A DNA stretch of 39,979 bases from Acidimicrobiales bacterium (GTDB lineage: Bacteria; Actinomycetota; Acidimicrobiia; Acidimicrobiales; SZUA-35). Of this stretch, positions 1 to 7,599 are shown piece after piece. Under the pieces are notes generated by a model. It saw only the letters and a program-made list of their open reading frames with translations. It was not told where the DNA came from and ran no database searches. Position 1 is the stretch's first letter. Each line of letters opens with the position of its first letter. The position numbers were made by a program, and so were the translations under genes. The stretch lies in contig JANQPB010000019.1 in the NCBI GenBank assembly GCA_028285495.1, positions 1-39,979 of the forward strand, given 5' to 3'.

Positions 1-573
1 ATCCAGGAGGGCAACCTCGGCCTCGAGCACGCCGTCGACAAGTTCGACTGGCGCAAGGGCTTCAAGTTCTCCACCTACGCCACCTTCTGGATCCGCCAGG
101 CCATCGGCCGGGCCCTCGACCAGAAGGCCAGCCTGGTCCGCCTCCCCGGCGACCGCTCGGCCAGCCTCCGGGCCGCCCTCCGTCAGGTCTCGGGTGACGG
201 CGACGAGCTCGACGACGAGCACGCCCGCCTCCATCGGCTGACCACCCCGACCTCGCTCGACCGGACCATCGGCGACGACGACTCCAACGAGCTGGTCGAC
301 CTCCTCCCCGACTCAACCCCCGGCCCCGAGTTCGAGGTCATGGCGCGGGCCGAGGAGAGCATGGTCACCGACCTGCTCGAGGTCCTCGACCCCCGGGCCA
401 AGTACGCGGTCGAGCAGCGGTTCGGCCTCAACGACGGCCGCAAGCGCAGCTACCGAGAGGTCGGCGAGGAGCTCGGCGTCACCGCCGAGGCCGCCCGCCG
501 TCTGGTCAAGCGTGCGGTCAGCGCCGTCCGTGACCAGGCCGGCGACGTGATGAGCGACTTCGACGCCGCCTAG
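1..573 (+). CDS. RNA polymerase sigma-70 family factor, 3' part (5' end outside window)
   Basis: The frame is open from base 1 to a TAG at 571-573, giving 190 residues with no start in the window. It opens in region 2.2-2.4 ([20 protein letters not shown], then [11 protein letters not shown]), the core-binding and -10 recognition helices of primary-type sigma factors. Region 3 follows, then region 4 with a helix-turn-helix ([20 protein letters not shown]) for the -35 element. The region 4.2 helix differs from the usual RpoD GVSRERVRQIE form, so a group 2 (SigB/HrdB-relative) factor is more likely than the principal one. A strong intrinsic terminator follows 40 nt later, so it is not co-transcribed with aroG. 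Confidence 0.9.
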   Translation: MQEGNLGLEHAVDKFDWRKGFKFSTYATFWIRQAIGRALDQKASLVRLPGDRSASLRAALRQVSGDGDELDDEHARLHRLTTPTSLDRTIGDDDSNELVDLLPDSTPGPEFEVMARAEESMVTDLLEVLDPRAKYAVEQRFGLNDGRKRSYREVGEELGVTAEAARRLVKRAVSAVRDQAGDVMSDFDAA

Positions 574-612
574 AGCCGTCAGACGGCCTGCGGCCGTCGC
601 ACCAGAACTGGC

Positions 613-651
613 GGATCGGGGCTGCCCATCGGGCGGCCCCGATCCCTTTTT
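613..651 (+). terminator. Rho-independent terminator after sigma factor gene
   Basis: A 15-bp stem (613-627 with 631-645, one T-G wobble) closes a 3-nt loop. It is followed by C and five T residues at 647-651. This is the only classical hairpin plus U-tract terminator I see in the window. Confidence 0.9.
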
Positions 652-712
652 GCCAACCGGGCGATGGCACAATTGGGTTGCGGCCCGAATGGCCAGGAAG
701 GACACTACTGCC

Positions 713-2071
713 GTGACGTGGAACCCCGATTCGTGGCGAGCCCGACCGGCCGCCCACCAGCCGACGTGGCCGGACCAGACCGAGCTCGAACGGGTCGAGA
801 AGGAGCTCGCCGCCGTTCCCCCGCTGGTCTTCGCCGGCGAGGCCCGAGACCTCAAGGCCAAGCTGGCCCGGGTGGCCCAGGGCGAGGCCTTCCTCCTCCA
901 GGCCGGTGACTGCGCGGAGTCCTTCGACGGCTTCAGTGCGGATGCCATCCGCGAGAAGCTCCGGGTCATCCTGCAGATGGCCGTCGTCCTCACCTACTCC
1001 TCCGGCGTGCCGGCCATCAAGGTCGGCCGCATCGCCGGCCAGTTCGCCAAGCCCCGCTCCAAGCCGACCGAGACCGTCGACGGCACCGAGCTCCCGTCGT
1101 TCCTCGGGCACATGGTCAACGACCTCCCGTTCTCGGCCCGAGACCGCCGCCCCGAGCCGGCCCGCCTCCTCCAGGCCTACAACCAGTCGGCCTCGACGCT
1201 GAACCTGCTCCGGGCCTTCACCAAGGGCGGCTTCGCCGACCTGCACCGGGTCCAGGCGTGGAACCAGGAGTTCGTCGCCTCGTCGGCCGAGGGTCAGCGC
1301 TACCGGGCCCTGGCGGCCGAGATCGACCGGGCCCTCCGCTTCATGGAGTCGACCGGGGTCTCGTCGCAGCACCCCGAGATCCACGAGGCCGAGTTCTTCA
1401 CCAGCCACGAGGCCCTCATCCTCCAGTACGAGGAGGCCCTGACCCGCAAGGACAGCCTCACCGACGAGTGGTACGACTGCTCGGCCCACATGCTCTGGAT
1501 CGGCGAGCGCACCCGTCAACTCGACGGGGCCCACGTCGAGTTCCTCCGCGGGGTCCGCAACCCGGTCGGGTGCAAGGTCGGCCCCACGGCCACGCCGGAC
1601 GAGATCGTCGGGATCTGCGAGCGGCTCAACCCCGAGCGCGAGCCGGGGCGGCTGACCCTCATCTCCCGCATGGGCGCCGGCGCCGTCGCCGACGGCCTAC
1701 CGCCCCTGCTCGAAGCGGTCCGGGACGCAGGGCACCCGGTGGTCTGGACCTGTGACCCGATGCACGGCAACACCTTCACCTCCGAGACGGGCCACAAGAC
1801 GCGCCACTTCGACGACGTCCTGGCCGAGGTGACCGGCTTCTTCGCCGCCCACCGTCAGGCCGGTACCTGGCCGGGCGGCATCCACGTCGAGCTGACCGGC
1901 GACGACGTCACCGAGTGCCTCGGCGGCGCCGACCAGCTGCAGGCCGAGGACCTCGGCCGCCGCTACGAGACGATGTGCGACCCCCGCCTGAACGCGCGGC
2001 AGGGGCTCGACCTCGCATTCCGGGTGGCCGAGCTGGTCGACCCGAACCACGTCCCCGTCGAGCTCCCGTAG
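713..2071 (+). CDS. aroG: 3-deoxy-7-phosphoheptulonate synthase, class II (plant-type DAHP synthase)
   Basis: This enzyme condenses phosphoenolpyruvate with erythrose 4-phosphate, the first step of the shikimate pathway to aromatic amino acids. The 452-residue length is normal for class II enzymes of actinobacteria. GDCAE with the metal-ligand Cys is near residue 67; the His (CDPMHGNT), Glu (HVELTGDD) and Asp (CDPRLN) ligands follow in order near the C-terminus. I chose GTG 713 because AGGAAGGA ends about 10 nt before it and the protein then starts like relatives (WNPDSW, then QPTWPD). ATG 689 is an in-frame alternative. The gene stands alone and converges on the anti-sigma gene. Confidence 0.95.
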   Translation: MTWNPDSWRARPAAHQPTWPDQTELERVEKELAAVPPLVFAGEARDLKAKLARVAQGEAFLLQAGDCAESFDGFSADAIREKLRVILQMAVVLTYSSGVPAIKVGRIAGQFAKPRSKPTETVDGTELPSFLGHMVNDLPFSARDRRPEPARLLQAYNQSASTLNLLRAFTKGGFADLHRVQAWNQEFVASSAEGQRYRALAAEIDRALRFMESTGVSSQHPEIHEAEFFTSHEALILQYEEALTRKDSLTDEWYDCSAHMLWIGERTRQLDGAHVEFLRGVRNPVGCKVGPTATPDEIVGICERLNPEREPGRLTLISRMGAGAVADGLPPLLEAVRDAGHPVVWTCDPMHGNTFTSETGHKTRHFDDVLAEVTGFFAAHRQAGTWPGGIHVELTGDDVTECLGGADQLQAEDLGRRYETMCDPRLNARQGLDLAFRVAELVDPNHVPVELP

Positions 2072-2079
2072 CATTCCGG

Positions 2080-2103
2080 CCCGGGCCGCCGGTCCCGCCC
2101 GGG
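2080..2103. terminator. Hairpin between convergent genes
   Basis: Two CCCGGG blocks (2080-2085 and 2098-2103) can pair around a 12-nt loop in the 34-nt gap between aroG and the convergent anti-sigma gene. There is no T-tract, so a terminator role is only suggested by position. Confidence 0.3.
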
Positions 2104-2105
2104 TA

Positions 2106-2774
2106 TCAGATCTCGGTCAGATCACCGCGCAGCACGCTGACGCCGCTGTGCTCGGGATTGCCGTCGTCCGGCTCGACCGAGACGTCGACGACGTCATACT
2201 CGTCGAGGTCGATGCCATCGGGAACCTGGTACGTCCCGTCTGCCGCCACCTCGATCTGGCCGAGCGACTCGAGACGAGCGACCTCGCCGCCATCGAGATC
2301 GAGCAGCCACAGCTCGTAGAACGAGCCGTCGGGGGCCGCATCGCCGTCGAAGCGGACGTTGAGGTCTCGGCCGTCGAGCTCGGCCTCACCGGAGCCGGCG
2401 AAGTCGCTCATGGCCAGGAGCTCGGCCCGGCGATCGGGGTCGCCGTCGCCACCGATGGCCAAGCCAACGGGCACGGCAACCAGCAGCAAGGCCGCGGCGA
2501 CGGCGGTGAAGATCGCGCCCCGCCGGCCCCAGGACCGGGCCGACGAGATGTCCCGCACGACCGCGCCGTTGGCCGACGGGCCACCGGCGGCGACCTCGGG
2601 GTCGGCCAGGCGGGCCGTCGGAGCGACCCGACCGGGCAGCTCGAGCTCACTGGCGATGGCGTCCCAGACCGACTCGCTCGGCCGCTCGCTCGGCGACTCG
2701 GGCAGGCCACCCCGCAGGATGTCGATCACCTCGCCGAAGTCGGCTTCCAGTTCTTCGTACTCAGGAGTGGACAC
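2106..2774 (-). CDS. Anti-sigma factor, RskA-like, membrane anchored
   Basis: The 222-residue protein has a cytoplasmic N-terminal part, one membrane helix at about residues 87-108 (AIFTAVAAALLLVAVPVGLA), and an extracytoplasmic domain with the RskA C-terminal pattern (FYELWLLD, then GGEVARLESLG). Such proteins hold an ECF sigma factor inactive until a signal triggers proteolysis. No HxxxCxxC zinc motif is present in the N-terminus, so it is not a ZAS-type anti-sigma. The start overlaps the upstream sigma gene by 14 nt, indicating translational coupling and a cognate pair. The signal cannot be read from the sequence. Confidence 0.85.
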   Translation of the reverse strand: MSTPEYEELEADFGEVIDILRGGLPESPSERPSESVWDAIASELELPGRVAPTARLADPEVAAGGPSANGAVVRDISSARSWGRRGAIFTAVAAALLLVAVPVGLAIGGDGDPDRRAELLAMSDFAGSGEAELDGRDLNVRFDGDAAPDGSFYELWLLDLDGGEVARLESLGQIEVAADGTYQVPDGIDLDEYDVVDVSVEPDDGNPEHSGVSVLRGDLTEI

Positions 2775-3390
2775 GGCTGTCCTCCAACTCCCTCTGCAGG
2801 GCCTCCAGGGCCCGGCGCATGTGGCTCTTGACGGTTCCGAGCGGCAGGTCGAGCCGTTCGGCGATCTCGGGATGGGTCAGGTCGTCGAAGAAGCCGAGCT
2901 CGACGACTTCGCGCCTGGCGGCGGGAAGGGTGTCGAGGGCACGAGCCAGGATCATGCGGTCGACCACCCGGTCGACGGCCGGCTCGACCGCTTCGCGCTC
3001 CCCCACCTCGGCGCTGGGGGTCGACGGACGGCGACCGGCAGCTCGGAGGTGATCGATGGCCTTGAAGCGGGCGATCCCGCTCAGCCACGCCCCCAGGCTG
3101 CCCTTCGACGGATCGAATCGCTCCCGACCGCGCCAGGCGGCGATGAACACCTGTTGGACGAGGTCTTCGGCCTCGTCGCCGACCAGACGGCGACAGATCC
3201 CGAGCACCATCGATCCGTACTCGTCGAAGATGTCCCGGAGGACCGACTCGTCACCGACGATCAGTCGGTCTTCGAGCTGGGCGACCACGTGAAGAGGATA
3301 GCCACTGGTGGCCAGCGAGTGCTCGCGTTCGGCGGTGAACAACCCCGGGGCGATGGGGCTGGCGAAGCCGATGGCGGACAACGTACTCAC
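2761..3390 (-). CDS. ECF RNA polymerase sigma factor, SigK-like
   Basis: The 209-residue protein has sigma region 2 (DEYGSMVLGICRRLVGDEAED, about residues 57-76, then a GSLGAWLSGIARFKAIDHLR segment) and region 4 (LPAARREVVELGFFDDLTHP, then GTVKSHMRRALEALQREL). It directs RNA polymerase to its own regulon. The start is GTG 3390, with GAAGGA about 8 nt upstream. It overlaps the anti-sigma gene downstream, the usual arrangement of a sigma factor with its inhibitor. An N-terminal extension of about 40 residues before region 2 is poorly conserved, so a later start is possible. An inverted repeat at 3455-3472 lies in its promoter region. Confidence 0.9.
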   Translation of the reverse strand: MSTLSAIGFASPIAPGLFTAEREHSLATSGYPLHVVAQLEDRLIVGDESVLRDIFDEYGSMVLGICRRLVGDEAEDLVQQVFIAAWRGRERFDPSKGSLGAWLSGIARFKAIDHLRAAGRRPSTPSAEVGEREAVEPAVDRVVDRMILARALDTLPAARREVVELGFFDDLTHPEIAERLDLPLGTVKSHMRRALEALQRELEDSRVHS

Positions 3391-3454
3391 GCTCTGTCCT
3401 TCGTCAGTCGAACCAAACCGGATGCGACCGCCCTGTTGGATTCGCGTGACGAAA

Positions 3455-3472
3455 CTGGGTGAACGTACCCAG
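3455..3472. promoter_or_regulatory. Inverted repeat upstream of ECF sigma gene
   Basis: CTGGGTGAACGTACCCAG has perfect 6-bp arms and a 6-bp centre, 65 nt before the sigma start. It could be an operator; no known regulator site is recognised. Confidence 0.3.
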
Positions 3473-3478
3473 GGGTCG

Positions 3479-3511
3479 GATCGGTGAGCGGGCCGGCCGA
3501 ACGGACCGATC
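3479..3511 (-). terminator. Hairpin just after the VWA gene stop
   Basis: GATCGGT (3479-3485) pairs with ACCGATC (3505-3511) directly downstream of the minus-strand VWA stop codon at 3513-3515. The loop is GC-rich and no U-tract follows, so function is uncertain. Confidence 0.35.
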
Positions 3512-3512
3512 G

Positions 3513-5000
3513 CTAGACCAGATTGTCGACGAAGCGCTCCAGCTGCCGAAGGTTGCGCACCTCGAACACTCCGTCGCAGTGGGCCCCGTACTCCCCGACG
3601 ATCGAGTCGCCGGTGTTCCAGTAGGCGTTGGGCTCGGGGTTGAGCCAGAACAGCTTGCGGGCCCGCTTCTGGATCTCCTTGGTGATCCAGGCCTGGGAGG
3701 CGTGGTAGTTGTTGCGGGCGTCACCGAGGATAAGCACGGTGGTCTTCGGCCCGATCTCCTTGCCGTAGTTGTCCCAGAACACCTCGAGGGCGTGGCCGTA
3801 GTCGGAGTGCCCGTCGACCCAGACCACGTCGGCCTCGGTGTTGACCCGGTGGATCGCCTCGGTGATGTCGTCGACGCCCTCGAAGAAGTCGGTGACCTCG
3901 TCGAGGCCGTCGATGAACACGAACGACCGGACCCGACTGAACTGGCTGGAGATGGCGTAGACGAGGTGCAGGGTGAACCGGGCGAAGGCCGCGACCGAGC
4001 CCGAGATGTCGGCGACGACGAAGATCTCGGGCTTGGCCGGCTTCGGGTGCTTGAACTTCGGCTCGGCCGGCACCCCGCCGTAGCTGAGCGAGTGTCGGAC
4101 CGTGTTGCGGAAGTCGAGCGGGCCCTTGCGCTTGTGGCGCCGCTTGCGGGCCAGGCGGACGGCGAGCTTGCGGGTCAGCGGGTAGATGGCCCGGCGCAGC
4201 ATCGCCATCTCCTCCCGGCTGGCGTGCATGAAGTCGACGTCCTCAGGCAACGGCTTGCGGAGGGTCTTGGCCATCGCCTCGGCCCCCCGGTCGGCCACCA
4301 GGCGGCGCCGGATCTCGGCCTCGATCTCCTTGCGGAGCTTCTCGATCCTGGCCTCGTACTCGTTGCGCTCGAGCCGCTCGTCGAACGGCGTCATGTTCTC
4401 GTCGTCGGCCTTGGCCTGGTCCATCAGCCGCTCGAGCACGCCGTCGAGGTCGAGGTTGCGCAGCGTCCGGTACAGGTAATAGGTGCCGCCGACGGGTCGC
4501 CCCGGCTCCATCCCGGCGTAGCGCTTGACCGCCTGGCGGGCGATCGCCCGCATCAGCGTCTCGTCGCCCCGCATCAGGGCCTGGTACAGCAGCTCGGCCA
4601 ACTCCTCGGGCGACAGGCCGTCGCCGCCGCCCTGGCCCTGGCCGTTGTCGCCGGAGGCCTGCTCGGCCATCTCGTCCTCGTCGAGGTCGAGCTCGCCGAA
4701 GGGGTCGTCGGCGTCCGGGTCGATGGCGTACTCGGAGCCCCGCAGCGAGAAGTAGACCTCGAACAGGGTCTCGAACGTCTTCCAGTGGGCGTCGTTCTTG
4801 ACCAGGGTGGCCGCCAGGGCATACTTGAACGCCGTGCGGTCCTCGAGCGGGATGTGCTTGACCGCCTCGGCCGCGTCGATGTTCTCCGACAGCGAAACCG
4901 GTAGGCCGGCCGTCCGCAGCTCGGTGACGAAACCCTCCAGGAGGTTGAAGATCGGGTCGTCGCTCGTCGGGCCGTCGGTGGTCGGTTCGGTGGCGGTCAT
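3513..5000 (-). CDS. VWA domain-containing protein, CoxE-like
   Basis: The 495-residue cytoplasmic protein has a C-terminal von Willebrand A-type domain with the metal-ion-dependent adhesion motif DISGS and a downstream DARNN segment, as in the CoxE family. The N-terminal half is charged and includes an acidic stretch with a Gln/Gly-rich linker (about residues 105-128). Proteins of this family work with MoxR-type AAA ATPases as metal- or cofactor-inserting chaperones; in carboxydotrophs the CoxD/CoxE pair matures CO dehydrogenase. Here no cox gene is nearby, so the client is unknown. The ATG at 5000 has GCGAGGAG about 6 nt upstream. The gene lies 43 nt after moxR and is likely in the same operon. 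Confidence 0.88.
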   Translation of the reverse strand: MTATEPTTDGPTSDDPIFNLLEGFVTELRTAGLPVSLSENIDAAEAVKHIPLEDRTAFKYALAATLVKNDAHWKTFETLFEVYFSLRGSEYAIDPDADDPFGELDLDEDEMAEQASGDNGQGQGGGDGLSPEELAELLYQALMRGDETLMRAIARQAVKRYAGMEPGRPVGGTYYLYRTLRNLDLDGVLERLMDQAKADDENMTPFDERLERNEYEARIEKLRKEIEAEIRRRLVADRGAEAMAKTLRKPLPEDVDFMHASREEMAMLRRAIYPLTRKLAVRLARKRRHKRKGPLDFRNTVRHSLSYGGVPAEPKFKHPKPAKPEIFVVADISGSVAAFARFTLHLVYAISSQFSRVRSFVFIDGLDEVTDFFEGVDDITEAIHRVNTEADVVWVDGHSDYGHALEVFWDNYGKEIGPKTTVLILGDARNNYHASQAWITKEIQKRARKLFWLNPEPNAYWNTGDSIVGEYGAHCDGVFEVRNLRQLERFVDNLV

Positions 5001-5043
5001 CTCGGCTCCTCGCTGCGCTGGTCGACCGGGCTCGGGGCGGGGC

Positions 5044-5943
5044 TCAGGTCGCGGCCGGCTGGCCCTCGAACTGGGCCGAGTTCGACGAGAAGTCCTTGAT
5101 GGCCTTCTCGATGTCGGACCGGTACTTCAGCAGGATGTTGACGGTGTTGACCGCGTCCTGCTCATCGATCTTGTCGATGCCGAGCAGCACCAGCGTGCGG
5201 GCCCAGTCGAGGGTCTCCGACACCGACGGGTGCTTCTTCAGCTCCAGCTGGCGGACCGACCGGACGATCCTGGCCACCTGCTCGGCCAGGTTGTCGCTGA
5301 TGTCGGGCACCTTGGTGAGCACGATCTCCTTCTCCCGCTCCATCTCGGGGTAGTCGAGATGGAGGAAGAGGCAGCGCCGCTTGAGCGCTTCGGACAGCTC
5401 CCTGGTGTTGTTCGACGTCAGGAACACCAGCGGGATCTGCTTCGACTCGACGGTGCCGAGCTCGGGGATCGAGACCTGGTACTCGGAGAGGATCTCCAGC
5501 AGCAGGGCCTCGGTCTCCAGCTCGACCCGGTCGACCTCGTCGATCAGCAGCACCACCGGGTCGTCGGCGGTGATCGCCTCCAGCAGCGGCCGGGGCAGGA
5601 GGAACTCGTCGGAGAAGATGTCGTCCTGGATGTCGGTCCACGACGTGTCGTCGCCCTTCTCGACCTGGATCCGGAGCAACTGCTTCTTGTAGTTCCACTC
5701 GTAGAGCGCCTTGGCCTCGTCGAGGCCCTCGTAGCACTGCAGGCGGATCAGGCGGGCCCCACTCATCTCGGCCACCGACTTGGCCAGCTGCGTCTTCCCG
5801 GTGCCGGCCGGGCCCTCGATCAGCACCGGCTTGCCGAGACGATCGGCCAGGTAGACGATGCCGGCGATCGATTCGTCGGCCAGGTAGTCGACGCTGCGGA
5901 GCCCGTCCCGGACCGCGTCGACGGATTCGAAGCGATGAGTCAT
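5044..5943 (-). CDS. MoxR-family AAA+ ATPase
   Basis: The 299-residue protein carries Walker A GPAGTGKT (about residues 43-50), Walker B VVLLIDEVDR and sensor 1 FLTSNNTRELSEALKRRC, the usual MoxR set. MoxR ATPases act with VWA partners in protein or metal-centre maturation, and the VWA gene follows at once. The start ATG 5943 begins MTHRFESVD; the frame remains open upstream to 7659, but that stretch is antisense to the AAA gene and is not protein-like. No Shine-Dalgarno sequence precedes the start. Instead a TACGGT box lies 7 nt upstream, so the mRNA may be leaderless. Confidence 0.92.
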   Translation of the reverse strand: MTHRFESVDAVRDGLRSVDYLADESIAGIVYLADRLGKPVLIEGPAGTGKTQLAKSVAEMSGARLIRLQCYEGLDEAKALYEWNYKKQLLRIQVEKGDDTSWTDIQDDIFSDEFLLPRPLLEAITADDPVVLLIDEVDRVELETEALLLEILSEYQVSIPELGTVESKQIPLVFLTSNNTRELSEALKRRCLFLHLDYPEMEREKEIVLTKVPDISDNLAEQVARIVRSVRQLELKKHPSVSETLDWARTLVLLGIDKIDEQDAVNTVNILLKYRSDIEKAIKDFSSNSAQFEGQPAAT

Positions 5944-5950
5944 GGCGACC

Positions 5951-5956
5951 ACCGTA
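5951..5956 (-). promoter_or_regulatory. Candidate -10 box for leaderless moxR
   Basis: On the minus strand TACGGT ends 7 nt before the moxR ATG. A TTGACC that is part of the palindrome lies 19 nt further upstream and could be the -35 element. Confidence 0.4.
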
Positions 5957-5965
5957 CAACGGTGC

Positions 5966-5981
5966 TTGACCACCTGGTCAA
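5966..5981. promoter_or_regulatory. 16-bp palindrome, candidate operator between divergent moxR and AAA genes
   Basis: TTGACCACCTGGTCAA has perfect 7-bp arms around CC. It lies 22 bp from the moxR start and 64 bp from the AAA gene start, overlapping a possible TTGACC -35 element, the expected place for a dimeric repressor. The GGTCA half-site is reminiscent of GntR-family operators, but no regulator gene is nearby. Confidence 0.45.
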
Positions 5982-6045
5982 GGTGAAGACCGATGTGGGG
6001 CCGGGCCAGTAGCATCGAGCCGATCACCGACAGCGAGGACGCACG

Positions 6046-7599
6046 ATGGACCGGGGACTGACCAGAGCGGTGGAGCGGTTCGCCGAGGCCGTCGGCGGGG
6101 CCCTGCAGCAGGCGGCGGCCGGTACCACGGTCGACCAGTCCCAGCTGCGGCGCGATGCGCTGCTGGAGGCCTTCAACCTCTGCGCCGCCCTCGTCGATGT
6201 CGACGGACGCCACACCGACGACGAGCTGTGGGCCCTGGTGGCCGCCTTCGCCCACCACCAGGTCCTCCCGGGTATGACCACGCCGGACGCCATCCGCCGC
6301 AACGACCTGGTCGCCGGCAAGCGGGCCTGGCTTGGCACCCCGTCCGACGTCTTCGTGACCCTCCGCCAGGCCGACGAGACCAGGGGCGGCCGGCGGGCCA
6401 GGCTCTACTACGACCAGGCGATGGAGCTGGCCCACACGGTGGCCTCGCTCGACCGGGTCCCGTCGGACGCCGAGCTCCAGGCCATCGTGGCCTTCCAGCG
6501 CCTGCTCCTGGCTGCGCTGCCCGGCCCCGAGCGGCCGACGCCGAACCGGGCGGAGTCGACGGCCGAGCAGGACGGGGCGACCGCCGCCGACGGCGACGAG
6601 GCGGCGGCCGGGGCCGACGAGGAGCCGCTGCCACCGCCCGAGCCCCTCGACGACCTGCTGGCCGAGCTCGACGAGCTGGTCGGCCTCGACGCGGTCAAGG
6701 AGGAGGTCAAGCTGCTGTCGGCCCTGCTGCGGGTCCAGAAGCTGCGGCAGGACCGGGGGCTGCCGGTGGTCGACAGCACCAAGCACCTCATCTTCAGCGG
6801 CAACCCCGGCACCGGCAAGACCACGGTCGGCCGCCTCCTGGCCCGGATCTATCGCTCGCTCGGGGTCGTCGAGAAGGGCCAGCTGGTCGAGGTCGACCGC
6901 AGCGGGCTGGTGGCCGGGTTCGTCGGCCAGACCGCCACCAAGGTCTCGGCCGTCTTCGACTCGGCCGACGGCGGCGTGCTGCTGATCGACGAGGCCTACT
7001 CGCTGACCCGGGGCGGCGAGCGGGACTTCGGGCGGGAGGCGATCGACGCCGTGGTCAAGAACGTCGAGGACCGGCGGGACTCGATGGTGGTGATCCTGGC
7101 CGGCTACCCGAAGGAGATGGCCGACCTGGTGGCCACGAACCCGGGCTTCCAGAGCCGGTTCCCCAAGACGATCCACTTCCCCGACTACGACGACGACGAG
7201 CTCGTCGCCATCCTGCGCCTCATCGCCGGCGGCGGCCACTACACGCTCACCGACGAGGCGGCCGGGGCTGCCGACGCCTGGTTCGGCTCGCACGCGCGGG
7301 GCCGTGGCTTCGGCAACGGGCGGCTGGCCCGGAACCTGTTCGAGGCTGCGGTGTCGCGCCACGCCACCAGGCTGGTCGACGTCTCGGACCCGACCGACCA
7401 GCAGCTCACCACCCTGGAGGCCGTCGACATCGCCTCGGTGCCAGTCGGCGACGAGGCGACCGGAACGACCGCCTCGGTGCCAGTCGGCGACGAGGCGACC
7501 GGAACGGTCGATTCGACGCCGGCCGGCGATCCGGCGGATGAGGACGGAGCGATCGGGAACCCCGCAACCGACAACGGCGCCGATCCGAACGGGGGATGA
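6046..7599 (+). CDS. AAA+ ATPase, CbbX/CfqX and EccA-like
   Basis: The 517-residue protein has an N-terminal helical region (about 1-165) containing a TerB-like stretch (AFNLCAALVDVDGRHTDDEL), an acidic Pro/Ala linker, and a CbxX-type AAA domain with Walker A GNPGTGKT and Walker B VLLIDEAYSL followed by a second-region arginine-containing FQSRFP motif. Relatives remodel Rubisco (CbbX) or support type VII secretion (EccA); neither system is seen here, so the substrate is unknown. The C-terminal tail is low complexity and holds a 13-residue duplication (ASVPVGDEATGT repeated). The ATG 6046 has GAGGA upstream. The stop overlaps the murJ start as ATGA, so the two are coupled. Confidence 0.85.
   Translation: MDRGLTRAVERFAEAVGGALQQAAAGTTVDQSQLRRDALLEAFNLCAALVDVDGRHTDDELWALVAAFAHHQVLPGMTTPDAIRRNDLVAGKRAWLGTPSDVFVTLRQADETRGGRRARLYYDQAMELAHTVASLDRVPSDAELQAIVAFQRLLLAALPGPERPTPNRAESTAEQDGATAADGDEAAAGADEEPLPPPEPLDDLLAELDELVGLDAVKEEVKLLSALLRVQKLRQDRGLPVVDSTKHLIFSGNPGTGKTTVGRLLARIYRSLGVVEKGQLVEVDRSGLVAGFVGQTATKVSAVFDSADGGVLLIDEAYSLTRGGERDFGREAIDAVVKNVEDRRDSMVVILAGYPKEMADLVATNPGFQSRFPKTIHFPDYDDDELVAILRLIAGGGHYTLTDEAAGAADAWFGSHARGRGFGNGRLARNLFEAAVSRHATRLVDVSDPTDQQLTTLEAVDIASVPVGDEATGTTASVPVGDEATGTVDSTPAGDPADEDGAIGNPATDNGADPNGG
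7432..7506 (+). repeat. 39-bp in-frame tandem duplication in AAA gene tail
   Basis: The unit 7432-7470 recurs at 7471-7506, nearly identical at the DNA level, and encodes ASVPVGDEATGT twice. Identity this close indicates a recent duplication in a disordered tail. Confidence 0.85.

Noticed and set aside
650..712. TTG 650 as the aroG start
   Set aside because: It lies in the T-tract of the preceding terminator and lacks a ribosome site; GTG 713 has a good one.
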